8,088 bases of DNA, taken from an uncultured Porphyromonadaceae bacterium. Lineage in GTDB: Bacteria > Bacteroidota > Bacteroidia > Bacteroidales > Muribaculaceae. Numbering within the stretch: the stretch's first letter is position 1; the number at the start of each line of letters is the position of its first letter. The stretch covers positions 1 through 8,088 of the forward strand of contig CAJJOX010000095.1 of NCBI GenBank assembly GCA_905193485.1, read 5' to 3'. Made by a program: the position numbers and the translations under genes. A model generated the notes under the pieces. That model saw nothing but the letters and a program-made list of their open reading frames with translations, made no database searches and was not told where the DNA came from. Shown here piece by piece: positions 1 to 5,166 of this stretch.

Positions 1-182
1 TTTTTTTTTTTTTCCTTTTACCCCCGACCCCTCCCCAGCCATACCTTCTCCCGGATTTTTAGAGAAATCTTTTCCCTTTAATGATACGATCCACATTAAA
101 ATTCTTTAGAATTTATCCTTAAACAAAAAGCGACCTTTCCGGTTAAAGGCATGGGTGAAATTATTAGCGATATAATATAAAC

Positions 183-458
183 ATGAACAGAAGTCAATTT
201 ATCGACATCCTGTCCAAGAGAACAGGATTAGACAAAAAGGATGTCAAACGGACAATCGATGAAATGCAAAAGCTAATTGTCCAGGAGATCAAAGAAGGTC
301 AAAGAATCTGCCTGCATGGTTTCGGCTCATTCAAACCCCGTTTTCAATCCAGCCGTCCTGCACGTAACCTGAAAAACGGGACAACCGTACAACTGCCTCC
401 CAGAACCATCATTCATTTCAAATGCGCTCCCCACCTGCTGGAGGAGGTAAACAAATAA
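183..458 (+). CDS. HU/IHF-family DNA-binding protein
   Basis: This encodes a 91-residue histone-like protein of the bacterial HU/IHF family, which bends and compacts DNA as a dimer in the nucleoid. The length is typical. The N-terminal helical dimerisation part (residues 1-40, starting MNRSQFIDIL) leads into the family signature GFGSF at residues 46-50. The DNA-gripping beta arm follows, with the RPARNLKNG motif around 58-66 in place of the usual RxxRNPxTG. The protein ends in a short helix. The start at 183 is the only sensible ATG, because it gives the canonical N-terminus. No clear Shine-Dalgarno or TAnnTTTG promoter is visible upstream. An AT-rich stretch precedes the start, and a 6-bp inverted repeat lies at 99-114. 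A strong hairpin follows immediately. Whether it is a housekeeping HU or a specialised paralogue cannot be told from sequence alone. Confidence 0.93.
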   Translation: MNRSQFIDILSKRTGLDKKDVKRTIDEMQKLIVQEIKEGQRICLHGFGSFKPRFQSSRPARNLKNGTTVQLPPRTIIHFKCAPHLLEEVNK

Positions 459-460
459 AG

Positions 461-506
461 AAATAAAAAAGAGGCTTACTTATAAAAGTAAGCCTCTTTT
501 TTATTT
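461..506. terminator. Bidirectional intrinsic terminator, perfect 21-bp stem
   Basis: Positions 461-481 and 486-506 are perfect reverse complements around a 4-nt loop (482-485). The GC-containing core GAGGCTTACTT is flanked by A-rich and T-rich arms, so either strand gives a hairpin followed by a U-run. It starts two bases after the HU stop codon and ends 12 bases beyond the 3' end of the tRNA gene on the other strand. It therefore fits termination of both convergent transcripts. Confidence 0.92.
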
Positions 507-518
507 GCTCAGCTATTG

Positions 519-593
519 TCGGGGTGAGAAGATTCGAACTTCCGACCACACGCCCCCCAGACGCGTACTCTAACCTGGCTGAGCTACACCCCG
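519..593 (-). tRNA. tRNA-Pro, anticodon GGG
   Basis: The reverse strand folds as a complete 75-nt cloverleaf. The acceptor stem pairs CGGGGTG (593-587) with CACCCCG (526-520), with discriminator A at 519. The D arm contains TAGCTCAGCC. The anticodon stem CGCGT/GCGTG closes a 7-nt loop CTGGGGG with T33 and anticodon GGG. The T arm carries GTTCGAATC. CCA is not encoded, because the next bases on this strand are CAA, so it must be added by the CCA-adding enzyme. Proline identity follows from the GGG anticodon, which reads CCC and CCU codons. Confidence 0.95.
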
Positions 594-610
594 ATTGGTT
601 AAAAGCGCTG

Positions 611-641
611 CAAAGTTAAGGAGTATTTGGGAAACATGCAA
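611..641 (-). promoter_or_regulatory. Bacteroidetes-type promoter of tRNA-Pro
   Basis: On the minus strand a -7 element TAACTTTG (618-611, consensus TAnnTTTG) is followed by CA. It is preceded at a 20-nt spacing by TTG (641-639) as the -33 element. Transcription would start near 604-607, about 11-14 nt before the mature 5' end of the tRNA, as expected. Confidence 0.7.
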
Positions 642-1179
642 GCATTTTAGCTTGTTTTTTGATTTATTTTGCAGATATTGGGGTAATGGTTAATATGTGT
701 GAATTATAGGCTATTGATGCTCCGTTTAAGAAGCCGCTCAGATTTCGTAAAAAAAATGGTGCCGGTCATGGCACTACAATTGGAGCTGTCGGCATAGCGA
801 AATGGAGTGTTTCTATTAGACTGTCATAAGGTTTATCGGCTGTAATTTTTAAAGGTGATAAAATACCCGAACTCAACAGCACTTCCCGATGGTTGATGCT
901 GTGGGAGAGGTTCAGCTCGCAACATTAATATCAAGATTACAGTGATGTGGAGCACCCCTTGTCTTTTTGATTTCAGATATGCCATTCGGTCAATCATCAC
1001 TCATGTCTAGATAAGATATACAATATGAATCATGAATCTCCGAGCCAGATCTGTTGTGAAAGTGTATTCTACCATGATCTGTGTGGCCGATGTCATAATT
1101 GTAATATGCTGATTTGTCGGCTATAAAGTCCATATTTTGTTGTGGACATGAAAAATAATCAAAAAAAGACGGATTAAAA
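642..1179. other. Non-coding or degraded stretch, no gene recognised
   Basis: About 540 bp lie between the tRNA promoter and the operon promoter. No open frame of usable length exists on either strand, and I recognise no RNA gene. One plus-strand frame from about 724 to 966 has only two stops, at about 828 and 924. It reads as passable amino-acid text, which could mean a decayed gene, but I could not match it to a family. Small AT-rich inverted repeats (for example 639-654, and about 1128-1147) are too weak to name. Confidence 0.5.
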
Positions 1180-1211
1180 TTTGGTTTATATCATAAACCG
1201 CATTAAATTTG
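1180..1211 (+). promoter_or_regulatory. Promoter of the membrane protein/regulator operon
   Basis: A -33 element TTTG (1180-1183) and a -7 element TAAATTTG (1204-1211) are separated by 20 nt, the preferred Bacteroidetes spacing. The start site would fall near 1215-1218. The spacer is filled by the first copy of the palindrome at 1183-1199, so a protein bound there should block RNA polymerase. The 13-mer TTAAATTTGCAAC is shared exactly with the promoter in front of the AraC-type gene at 5265. Confidence 0.7.
1183..1199. promoter_or_regulatory. Putative operator O1, 17-bp palindrome
   Basis: GGTTTATATCATAAACC has perfect 7-bp arms (GGTTTAT/ATAAACC) around a 3-bp centre. It overlaps the end of the -33 element and fills the promoter spacer. 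A near-identical copy starts exactly 78 bp downstream. The operon it precedes encodes a small winged-helix DNA-binding protein, the obvious candidate ligand. Binding itself is inferred. Confidence 0.65.
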
Positions 1212-1218
1212 CAACCGA

Positions 1219-1299
1219 ATGAGGGCGGTAATCGCGAGCCGCCTTTTTTCAGAGAGAAATGGTTTATATTATAAACTGATTAATTTTATCAAGAAATGA
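1219..1299 (+). CDS. Possible 26-codon leader ORF
   Basis: An ATG at 1219 opens 26 codons (MRAVIARRLF... to ...NFIKK) ending in TGA at 1297-1299. That stop overlaps the ATG of the next gene in an ATGA arrangement, the same junction type used between the two operon genes. The predicted transcription start lies only 1-4 nt before this ATG, so it would be translated nearly leaderless. The arginine-rich beginning spans the hairpin at 1221-1249, and the rest is hydrophobic and basic. It may be a leader peptide coupling translation into the membrane protein gene, or a chance frame. No family support exists. Confidence 0.25.
   Translation: MRAVIASRLFSERNGLYYKLINFIKK
1221..1249 (+). terminator. Terminator-like hairpin at the operon mRNA 5' end
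   Basis: GGCGG (1224-1228) pairs with CCGCC (1239-1243), with possible weak extensions outward (G1223-T1244, A1222-T1245), and is followed by six T residues (1244-1249). The hairpin begins only a few bases after the predicted transcription start. It may act as an attenuator, as a 5' stabilising hairpin, or as a terminator for read-through from upstream. Confidence 0.45.
1261..1277. promoter_or_regulatory. Putative operator O2, second palindrome copy
   Basis: GGTTTATATTATAAACT matches O1 at 15 of 17 positions and has the same GGTTTAT-N3-ATAAAC layout. It lies 78 bp downstream of O1 and 18 bp before the ATG at 1296. The flanking bases (GATTAATTTTATCAA versus CATTAAATTTGCAA after O1) also resemble each other, which suggests that the whole promoter/operator block was duplicated and the downstream promoter then decayed. 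Confidence 0.6.
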
Positions 1300-1922
1300 A
1301 AGAAGAAGAGATCAACGAAAAACAGAGTCTTGCAATCATCACGGAGATGATCGCCCGGACGAAAGACCGCTACATCGGCAACGGCAACATCATGCTTCTT
1401 TGGGGGTATCTGACTGTTGCGGTAACTATCCTCGTATGGATAATGCTTGCCACTACTCATCAACCCGCCTGGAACTATCTCTGGTTTCTGATATGGATAG
1501 TCGGAGGCATCGCGACCCCAATCATGGCTCGTAGTGAGCAGAAAAAATGCGGTGTCAAAAATTATTCTGACCGCATTACATCTCAAATATGGTCGGTCGT
1601 CGGCATTATGGGGATCGTTGCAACGGCAATGTGTCTGGGTTTTCAACTGATCGGCGACGTAAGCAGCTGGTCGACTATGCTGGCTTTTGCCCTTGTGGTT
1701 GTGCCATTGGGAGAGATTGCCCAAGGCATAATACTGAAAGAGCGGTCGCTGACTGTAGGTGGCATAACCGGTATGGTGATCGGCATATTCACCATGTGTT
1801 GCATAGCCGGTGATGTAACACTATACGCCAACTGGTATCTGCCGATGTTCATGGCTGCATTTATAGCAATGTTTGTTGTGCCGGGACATATTATCAATCA
1901 TAAAGCCAACACTGTTAAATGA
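1296..1922 (+). CDS. Six-helix membrane protein of unknown function
   Basis: This is a 208-residue integral membrane protein that I do not recognise as a named family. A charged, probably cytoplasmic N-terminus (residues 1-30, MKEEEINEKQ...) precedes about six hydrophobic segments, at roughly 31-53, 58-78, 98-120, 126-147, 152-171 and 178-200. The C-terminal tail is short and basic. There is no signal peptide, and no catalytic or transport motif is evident. Its stop overlaps the start of the winged-helix regulator by ATGA, so the two are translationally coupled. In other Bacteroidetes such a membrane protein often precedes an HTH_34 regulator, which suggests a conserved sensing or control pair. 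That recollection is from general knowledge and is untested here. The operon appears controlled by the palindromes at 1183 and 1261. Confidence 0.85.
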   Translation: MKEEEINEKQSLAIITEMIARTKDRYIGNGNIMLLWGYLTVAVTILVWIMLATTHQPAWNYLWFLIWIVGGIATPIMARSEQKKCGVKNYSDRITSQIWSVVGIMGIVATAMCLGFQLIGDVSSWSTMLAFALVVVPLGEIAQGIILKERSLTVGGITGMVIGIFTMCCIAGDVTLYANWYLPMFMAAFIAMFVVPGHIINHKANTVK

Positions 1923-2200
1923 AAGAACTCGATCGGTTGCTTCATTCGCAGTTGCGACTCGCAGTGATGTCGATACTGATGAACGTAGAAGAAGCTGACT
2001 TTGTATATCTGCGTGAAAAGACAGAATCGACTGCCGGTAATCTCAGTGTGCAGCTCGATAAACTGGCAAACGCCGGATACATCACAATGGAGAAAGGGTT
2101 TGTCGGTAAGAAAACCCGTACAGCGTGCCGCGTAACCCAAACAGGACGGAATGCATTTGAAGAATATGTTGAAACCCTGAAAGAGTATCTCAACCTGTGA
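1919..2200 (+). CDS. Small winged-helix transcriptional regulator (HTH_34/MarR-like)
   Basis: This 93-residue protein consists almost entirely of one winged-helix domain of the HTH_34 type (PF13601). It starts with LHSQLRLAVMSILM (helix 1) and DFVYLREKTE (helix 2). The recognition helix is TAGNLSVQLDKLANAGYI (about 38-55). The wing follows, as EKGFVGKKTRTACRVT, and a C-terminal dimerisation helix ends the protein. Proteins of this class are cytoplasmic dimeric repressors, often autoregulatory. No ligand domain is present, so signal input probably comes from elsewhere, possibly from the membrane partner encoded just upstream. The start at 1919 overlaps the upstream stop by ATGA. The palindromes at 1183-1199 and 1261-1277 are the likely binding sites. 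Confidence 0.9.
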   Translation: MKELDRLLHSQLRLAVMSILMNVEEADFVYLREKTESTAGNLSVQLDKLANAGYITMEKGFVGKKTRTACRVTQTGRNAFEEYVETLKEYLNL

Positions 2201-2241
2201 TTTTTTGCAATTAGTCCGTTTTTTCCCTTGGTTCAATGTAG

Positions 2242-2293
2242 AAAGAGGGTGTGTCAACACCGGAATGCTATTCCGTTTTGACACGCCCTCTTT
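2242..2293 (+). terminator. Intrinsic terminator of the regulator operon
   Basis: A 16-bp stem with one G-U wobble (2242-2257 with 2278-2293, core GAGGGTGTGTCAA) encloses a second 6-bp hairpin, CGGAAT/ATTCCG (2261-2266, 2270-2275). It starts 41 bp after the regulator stop codon, and the descending arm ends in TTTGTTTTAT. It is roughly symmetrical, so it may also act on leftward transcripts. Confidence 0.85.
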
Positions 2294-2317
2294 GTTTTAT
2301 GATTTAAGCAGATTGTG

Positions 2318-2336
2318 AAAAATAGGCTGCGCCTAT
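2318..2336 (-). terminator. Minus-strand terminator, probably ancestral to the ompA-like gene
   Basis: Read on the minus strand, ATAGGC-GCA-GCCTAT is followed directly by TTTT. This is a compact 6-bp hairpin with a U-run. It lies about 50 bp downstream of the stop codon contained in the left copy of the ompA 3'-end repeat (2387-2389), the distance expected if it once terminated the ompA-like gene. Confidence 0.6.
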
Positions 2337-2383
2337 ATGACCTGCCTCCTGATATAAAAAACTGTTGATTGTGGATCTCGGAG

Positions 2384-2458
2384 GACTTATTTGGTGTCGT
2401 CGGTTTCAGGCGCTTTATCGATGAGATCCATAAACTGGTCGAGGCTGGGTGTGATGAT
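2384..2458 (-). repeat. Left copy of the 75-bp direct repeat (ompA 3' end), putative att site
   Basis: Every base of 2384-2458 equals 7299-7373, an offset of 4915 bp in the same orientation. The copy carries the last 23 codons of the OmpA-family gene (ITPSLDQFMDLIDKAPETDDTK and one preceding Ile), the TAA stop (2387-2389 on this strand) and 3 bp beyond. Identity breaks off sharply at both sides, and in the OmpA frame a stop appears at 2492-2494. It is therefore a fragment, not a second gene. The likely origin is duplication when an element integrated at the ompA 3' end. Confidence 0.9.
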
Positions 2459-2831
2459 TAGTCGCTGGTTGGTAGTGTGGTTGAGGTTCTGCTACGAGAG
2501 AAGAATTGTCACTATGATCCGGGGGTATATCGGTATTCGGTACTGACTGCACATGCGTATCTACCGGGGTTATTTCCTCGCCGTCCTTTTCGTCGTGTTT
2601 TGGAGCAAGTTCAGCGGTTATCTTCCTGTCGAGGGTGGCATGGTCGGATTTTAGCTGTTTTAGTTCTTCTTCCTTGCCCCATGTCTTAGACACGATGGCT
2701 TCAAATTGTAGGACATCGGCATTCATCCTTTCAATCGTTGTCTCGTTGTTAGCGAAGTTATGGTGATTGTCTGTTGCAAGTAGCGTGAATAACTGGCGTC
2801 TGGAGAGGGATTTTACTTCAAAAACAGCCGG
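2415..2831 (-). pseudogene. Remnant of a mobile-element protein C-terminus (methylase/helicase-like tail)
   Basis: The minus-strand frame is open from 2831 down to a stop at 2415. It holds a coiled-coil-like, charged stretch, IVSKTWGKEEELKQLKS, followed by ALDRKI-like text (ATLDRKITAELAP). This pattern resembles the C-terminal tails of the very large N6-methylase/SNF2-helicase proteins carried by Bacteroidales conjugative elements; the resemblance is from memory, without a search. After that comes low-complexity acidic/proline-rich tail sequence. The frame has no upstream start (TGA at 2832-2834 inside the hydrolase terminator), and its last 14 or so codons run into the ompA repeat in a different frame. 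Only the tail survives. If the family guess is wrong, this is an unidentified gene fragment. Confidence 0.5.
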
Positions 2832-2862
2832 TCATTATAAGAAATTCTAATATGACCGGCTG
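2820..2862 (-). terminator. Terminator of the flavodoxin-hydrolase operon
   Basis: An 11-bp perfect stem, CAGCCGGTCAT (2825-2835) with ATGACCGGCTG (2852-2862), is followed on the minus strand by five T residues (2824-2820). It lies 23 bp past the hydrolase stop codon. Confidence 0.85.
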
Positions 2863-2885
2863 ATTGTTTGGTTGCGATAAATGAT

Positions 2886-3959
2886 TTATTTCATCTGGGT
2901 TGTATAGAATGTTGCAATCTGGTTGAACGGTATCTTTTCGAGATTGTCGTAGAGATCGCAATGGTTGGCGTCAGCAACGATAAGAAGCTCTTTGTTATTG
3001 CCATGCAGTTTTGAGAAAGCGGTTTTGCCCATATAGAGCGAATGGGCCTTCTCGCCATGCACGACCATCACTGCGTTGCGTATCTCACTTGCGCGGGTAA
3101 GTAATGGAAAATTGATAAACGGGAGGTTGGATGTGAAGTTCCAGCCATCGGTAGAGTTGCCTGACCGAGGATGAAATCCGCGCGGAGTCTTGTAGTAGTC
3201 GTAATATTCTTTTACAAACTGCGGAGCATCGGCAGGAATCGGGTCTACTACACCTCCGGCACGTTTATAGAAACCGTTGCGGTAATCCTCGGTGCGCTGT
3301 GCGGTCATTGCCTCCAGCATCTTGTAGCGAGCATCCGGGTTGTCGTTGGCATCAAAATAACCGTTTGAGGTGCAACGGCTGATGTCATACATTGTAGAAG
3401 CGACTGTGGCTTTGATACGAGGATCGTTGGCGGCGGCATTGATGGCGAAACCTCCGAAACCGCAAATGCCGAGTATGCCGATGCGGTCGGCATCAACATC
3501 GGGCTGAACCGACAGAAAATCAACGGCAGCCGAGAAATCCTCGGTATTGATGTCTGGCGAAGCCACGCGACGGGGCATGCCTCCGCTTTCGCCGGTGAAG
3601 GAGGGATCGAAGGCGATAGTTAGAAACCCACGCTCGGCAAGTTGCTGTGCATACAGCCCGCTTGACTGTTCTTTCACCGCTCCGAAAGGCCCGCTGATAG
3701 CTATTGCCGGCAGTCTGCCCTCGGCACCTTTGGGTTTGTACATATCGGCTGCAAGTGTCACGCCATAGCGGTTGACAAATGTTACCTTGCGATGTTCCAC
3801 CTTGTCGCTCTTTGGGAATGTCTTGTCCCATTCCTGCGTCAGTTGAAGTTGCTCCACAGGAGCTAAGGAAGTGTTTGTGTTGGGATTGTTCATATCTTGA
3901 GAATTTGCAGTAAAAAACGTTGCTGCGCATATTACTGCCGATAAAAATGTTTTGTTCAT
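2886..3959 (-). CDS. Secreted alpha/beta hydrolase, dienelactone-hydrolase-like, Cys nucleophile
   Basis: This 357-residue protein starts with a cleavable signal peptide (about residues 1-20, MNKTFLSAVICAATFFTANS), so it acts outside the cytoplasm, probably in the periplasm. Strand KVTFVNRYGVTLAADMYKP (about 58-76), AIAISGPFGAVKEQ (85-98) and AFDPSFTGESGG (116-127) are typical of the YcjY/dienelactone-hydrolase-like branch. The nucleophile elbow reads GICGFGG with Cys166 in place of Ser. Likely triad partners are Glu303 or a nearby residue in VVHGEKAHS, and His333 in ADANHCDLYD. Substrate is unknown; members hydrolyse esters or lactones. It is the last gene of a three-gene leftward operon, 8 bp after the cyclophilin-like gene and before a strong terminator. 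The family often accompanies flavodoxin and AraC genes in stress-type clusters. Confidence 0.88.
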   Translation of the reverse strand: MNKTFLSAVICAATFFTANSQDMNNPNTNTSLAPVEQLQLTQEWDKTFPKSDKVEHRKVTFVNRYGVTLAADMYKPKGAEGRLPAIAISGPFGAVKEQSSGLYAQQLAERGFLTIAFDPSFTGESGGMPRRVASPDINTEDFSAAVDFLSVQPDVDADRIGILGICGFGGFAINAAANDPRIKATVASTMYDISRCTSNGYFDANDNPDARYKMLEAMTAQRTEDYRNGFYKRAGGVVDPIPADAPQFVKEYYDYYKTPRGFHPRSGNSTDGWNFTSNLPFINFPLLTRASEIRNAVMVVHGEKAHSLYMGKTAFSKLHGNNKELLIVADANHCDLYDNLEKIPFNQIATFYTTQMK

Positions 3960-3967
3960 TCCATTTA

Positions 3968-4537
3968 CTATTTTTCTATGAATACTTTTTTGCCGTTGAC
4001 AATATAGACGCCAGCCTCTATGATTTCTTTCAAGCGGTTGCCTTTAAGGTCGTATATGATGACGTCTTTGCCATTGTCGACTTTTACCTCGCCGATACCG
4101 GAGGCTGACGATAGCGATAAGGTCGCTTCCACATTGCCGTTTCCAAGAAACTCTTTCAATGAAGATGCCGTAACGCCGTCGATTCTGCCCAAAGGGGTAT
4201 AGTTCCATGAATTCGAGCCATAGAACATTACCATATTGCGGCCCTGATACAGCATTATATCACCGGGAACTGTTGTTATGTGCGTATCCGATGCTGGTAA
4301 GGATTGAGGCAAGGCTCCGACTTTTTCAAATCCACCATAATCCGACATATTGATTGTGACCGGGCCATTGTTTAAGAGCCTGATTAGACTGTGCGTTGCA
4401 TCGTTATCGGGCATAGTCGCCGAAAGAGTCCGGTTTCCGACTGTTATATACAGATTGTTTTGTGCGCTTGCTGTCATAAATGTTGCCATTGAAAGAATTA
4501 TCAGAAACGGTTTGATTATTCGATGAGCTGCAGTCAT
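3968..4537 (-). CDS. Secreted cyclophilin-like fold protein with C-terminal sorting-like tail
   Basis: This 189-residue protein has a signal peptide ending near residue 25 (MATFMTASA, then QNN). The cyclophilin-like domain (Cyclophil_like type) spans about residues 28-120: LYITVGNRTLSATMPDN, then SLIRLLNNGPVTINMSDYGGFEKVG, PGDIMLYQGRNMVMFYG and NYTPLGRIDG. Such domains are common next to flavodoxins, but their activity is poorly defined, and prolyl isomerase activity should not be assumed. Residues about 145-189 form an extra module, VIIYDLKGNRLKE...AGVYIVNGKKVFIEK. It resembles the C-terminal sorting-type domains of Bacteroidales secreted proteins and could direct export or surface anchoring. 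The gene sits 8 bp after the flavodoxin gene and 8 bp before the hydrolase gene, in one operon. Confidence 0.85.
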   Translation of the reverse strand: MTAAHRIIKPFLIILSMATFMTASAQNNLYITVGNRTLSATMPDNDATHSLIRLLNNGPVTINMSDYGGFEKVGALPQSLPASDTHITTVPGDIMLYQGRNMVMFYGSNSWNYTPLGRIDGVTASSLKEFLGNGNVEATLSLSSASGIGEVKVDNGKDVIIYDLKGNRLKEIIEAGVYIVNGKKVFIEK

Positions 4538-4545
4538 ACTATATG

Positions 4546-5133
4546 TTATTTCAGACTATCAATCCAATTGTTTATCTGCTGTTCATTCATTCCGTTGAGC
4601 ACTTTTCCGGGCTTGAAGATTGCATTAGGCGCGGAAACACGCAGGTCTTTCTCCGTATCTCCATATTCGCTTCCTCCCGATGTGGCGAAAGGAATGATGG
4701 TCTTGCCGGAAGTGTCATACTGTTCAAGGAAAGTATTGACTATTGTCGGTGCGGTGAACCACCAGATCGGGAATCCGAGATATATGGTGTCGTATTTCTC
4801 GAAATTTCCCACTCTGTTTTTAACTTCCGGGCGGGTGCTGCGGTCTTTCGATTTACGTGTGCCGCGAGCACTCTCGTTCCATCCGTCAAGATCCTCTTCG
4901 GTGTAGATGTTGACCGGCATTATTTCAAACAAATCGCCGCCGGTGAGGGATGCGATTTTCTCCGCTACTGCCTTTGTATGTCCCTGGGCAGAGAAATAAG
5001 CCACTAATATTTTCGGTTCCGTTGCCTTTCCCGAATCATTCTCTGACGAATTTTTTGGTGTGCAGGATGCGAAAGAGGCAAATGTCGTCAGCATGAGGAC
5101 TGCCGAGATGATAAATTTGATTCCTGTTTTCAT
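4546..5133 (-). CDS. Flavodoxin-family lipoprotein
   Basis: This 195-residue FMN-binding protein is tethered to a membrane. The N-terminus (1-23) is a lipoprotein signal peptide with the lipobox-like SFASC, placing the lipidated cysteine at residue 24, followed by a polar linker. The flavodoxin_4-type domain starts at about 41 with KILVAYFSAQGHTKAVAEKI; SAQGHT (48-53) is the FMN phosphate loop. YLGFPIWWFTAPTIVNTFLE (118-136) is the characteristic flavin-contacting stretch, and FATSGGSEYG (149-158) the second loop. Members transfer electrons or reduce quinone-like compounds; this one would act at the envelope. It is the first gene of the leftward operon and diverges from the AraC-type regulator. 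The start at 5133 is supported by the signal peptide and by a TAATTTTG promoter element 26 bp upstream. Confidence 0.92.
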   Translation of the reverse strand: MKTGIKFIISAVLMLTTFASFASCTPKNSSENDSGKATEPKILVAYFSAQGHTKAVAEKIASLTGGDLFEIMPVNIYTEEDLDGWNESARGTRKSKDRSTRPEVKNRVGNFEKYDTIYLGFPIWWFTAPTIVNTFLEQYDTSGKTIIPFATSGGSEYGDTEKDLRVSAPNAIFKPGKVLNGMNEQQINNWIDSLK

Positions 5134-5158
5134 ATTTCAGATGGTATTTTTACAAGTG

Positions 5159-5166
5159 CAAAATTA
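5159..5166 (-). promoter_or_regulatory. -7 element of the flavodoxin operon promoter
   Basis: On the minus strand TAATTTTG (5166-5159) matches TAnnTTTG and is followed by CA, as in the other promoters here. The start site would be near 5153-5155, leaving a leader of about 20 nt. No convincing -33 TTTG is present at 19-21 nt, which suits a promoter that needs an activator such as the divergent AraC protein. The 9-mer AAAATTAGA at 5160-5168 recurs at 5233-5241 and may be part of a binding site. Confidence 0.5.

Noticed and set aside
1..13. Run of T at the window start as a terminator tail
   Set aside because: Any stem would lie outside the window, so it cannot be judged.
99..114. Inverted repeat AAATTC-TTTA-GAATTT upstream of the HU gene
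   Set aside because: It is short and AT-rich, with no promoter aligned to it. It could be an operator but is not supportable alone.
639..660. Hairpin CAAGC/GCTTG followed by six T residues, terminator-like on the plus strand
   Set aside because: The stem is only 5 bp, no plus-strand gene precedes it, and it overlaps the -33 element of the tRNA promoter.
1269..1724. 151-codon minus-strand frame opposite the membrane protein
   Set aside because: It lies entirely antisense to a well-supported membrane protein gene, and its composition (many His, Arg, Asp and Cys without pattern) is that of a shadow frame.
2387..2494. A second, diverged OmpA paralogue at the left repeat
   Set aside because: Outside the perfect 75 bp the OmpA frame loses clear similarity at once and hits a stop at 2492-2494. 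A sharp junction fits duplication of the end only. Very weak resemblance just beyond (NQR versus NRR) is noted but not enough.
2477..2689. 70-codon plus-strand frame in the island's left end
   Set aside because: The opposite strand carries the more protein-like remnant. This frame is rich in Arg, Leu and Pro with no recognisable motif.
3520..3930. 136-codon minus-strand frame inside the hydrolase gene
   Set aside because: It is an alternative frame of the same strand as a clear alpha/beta hydrolase, and its translation has no domain-like pattern.
3968..5133. CRISPR array or other tandem repeats
   Set aside because: I saw no regularly spaced repeats here or anywhere else in the window.
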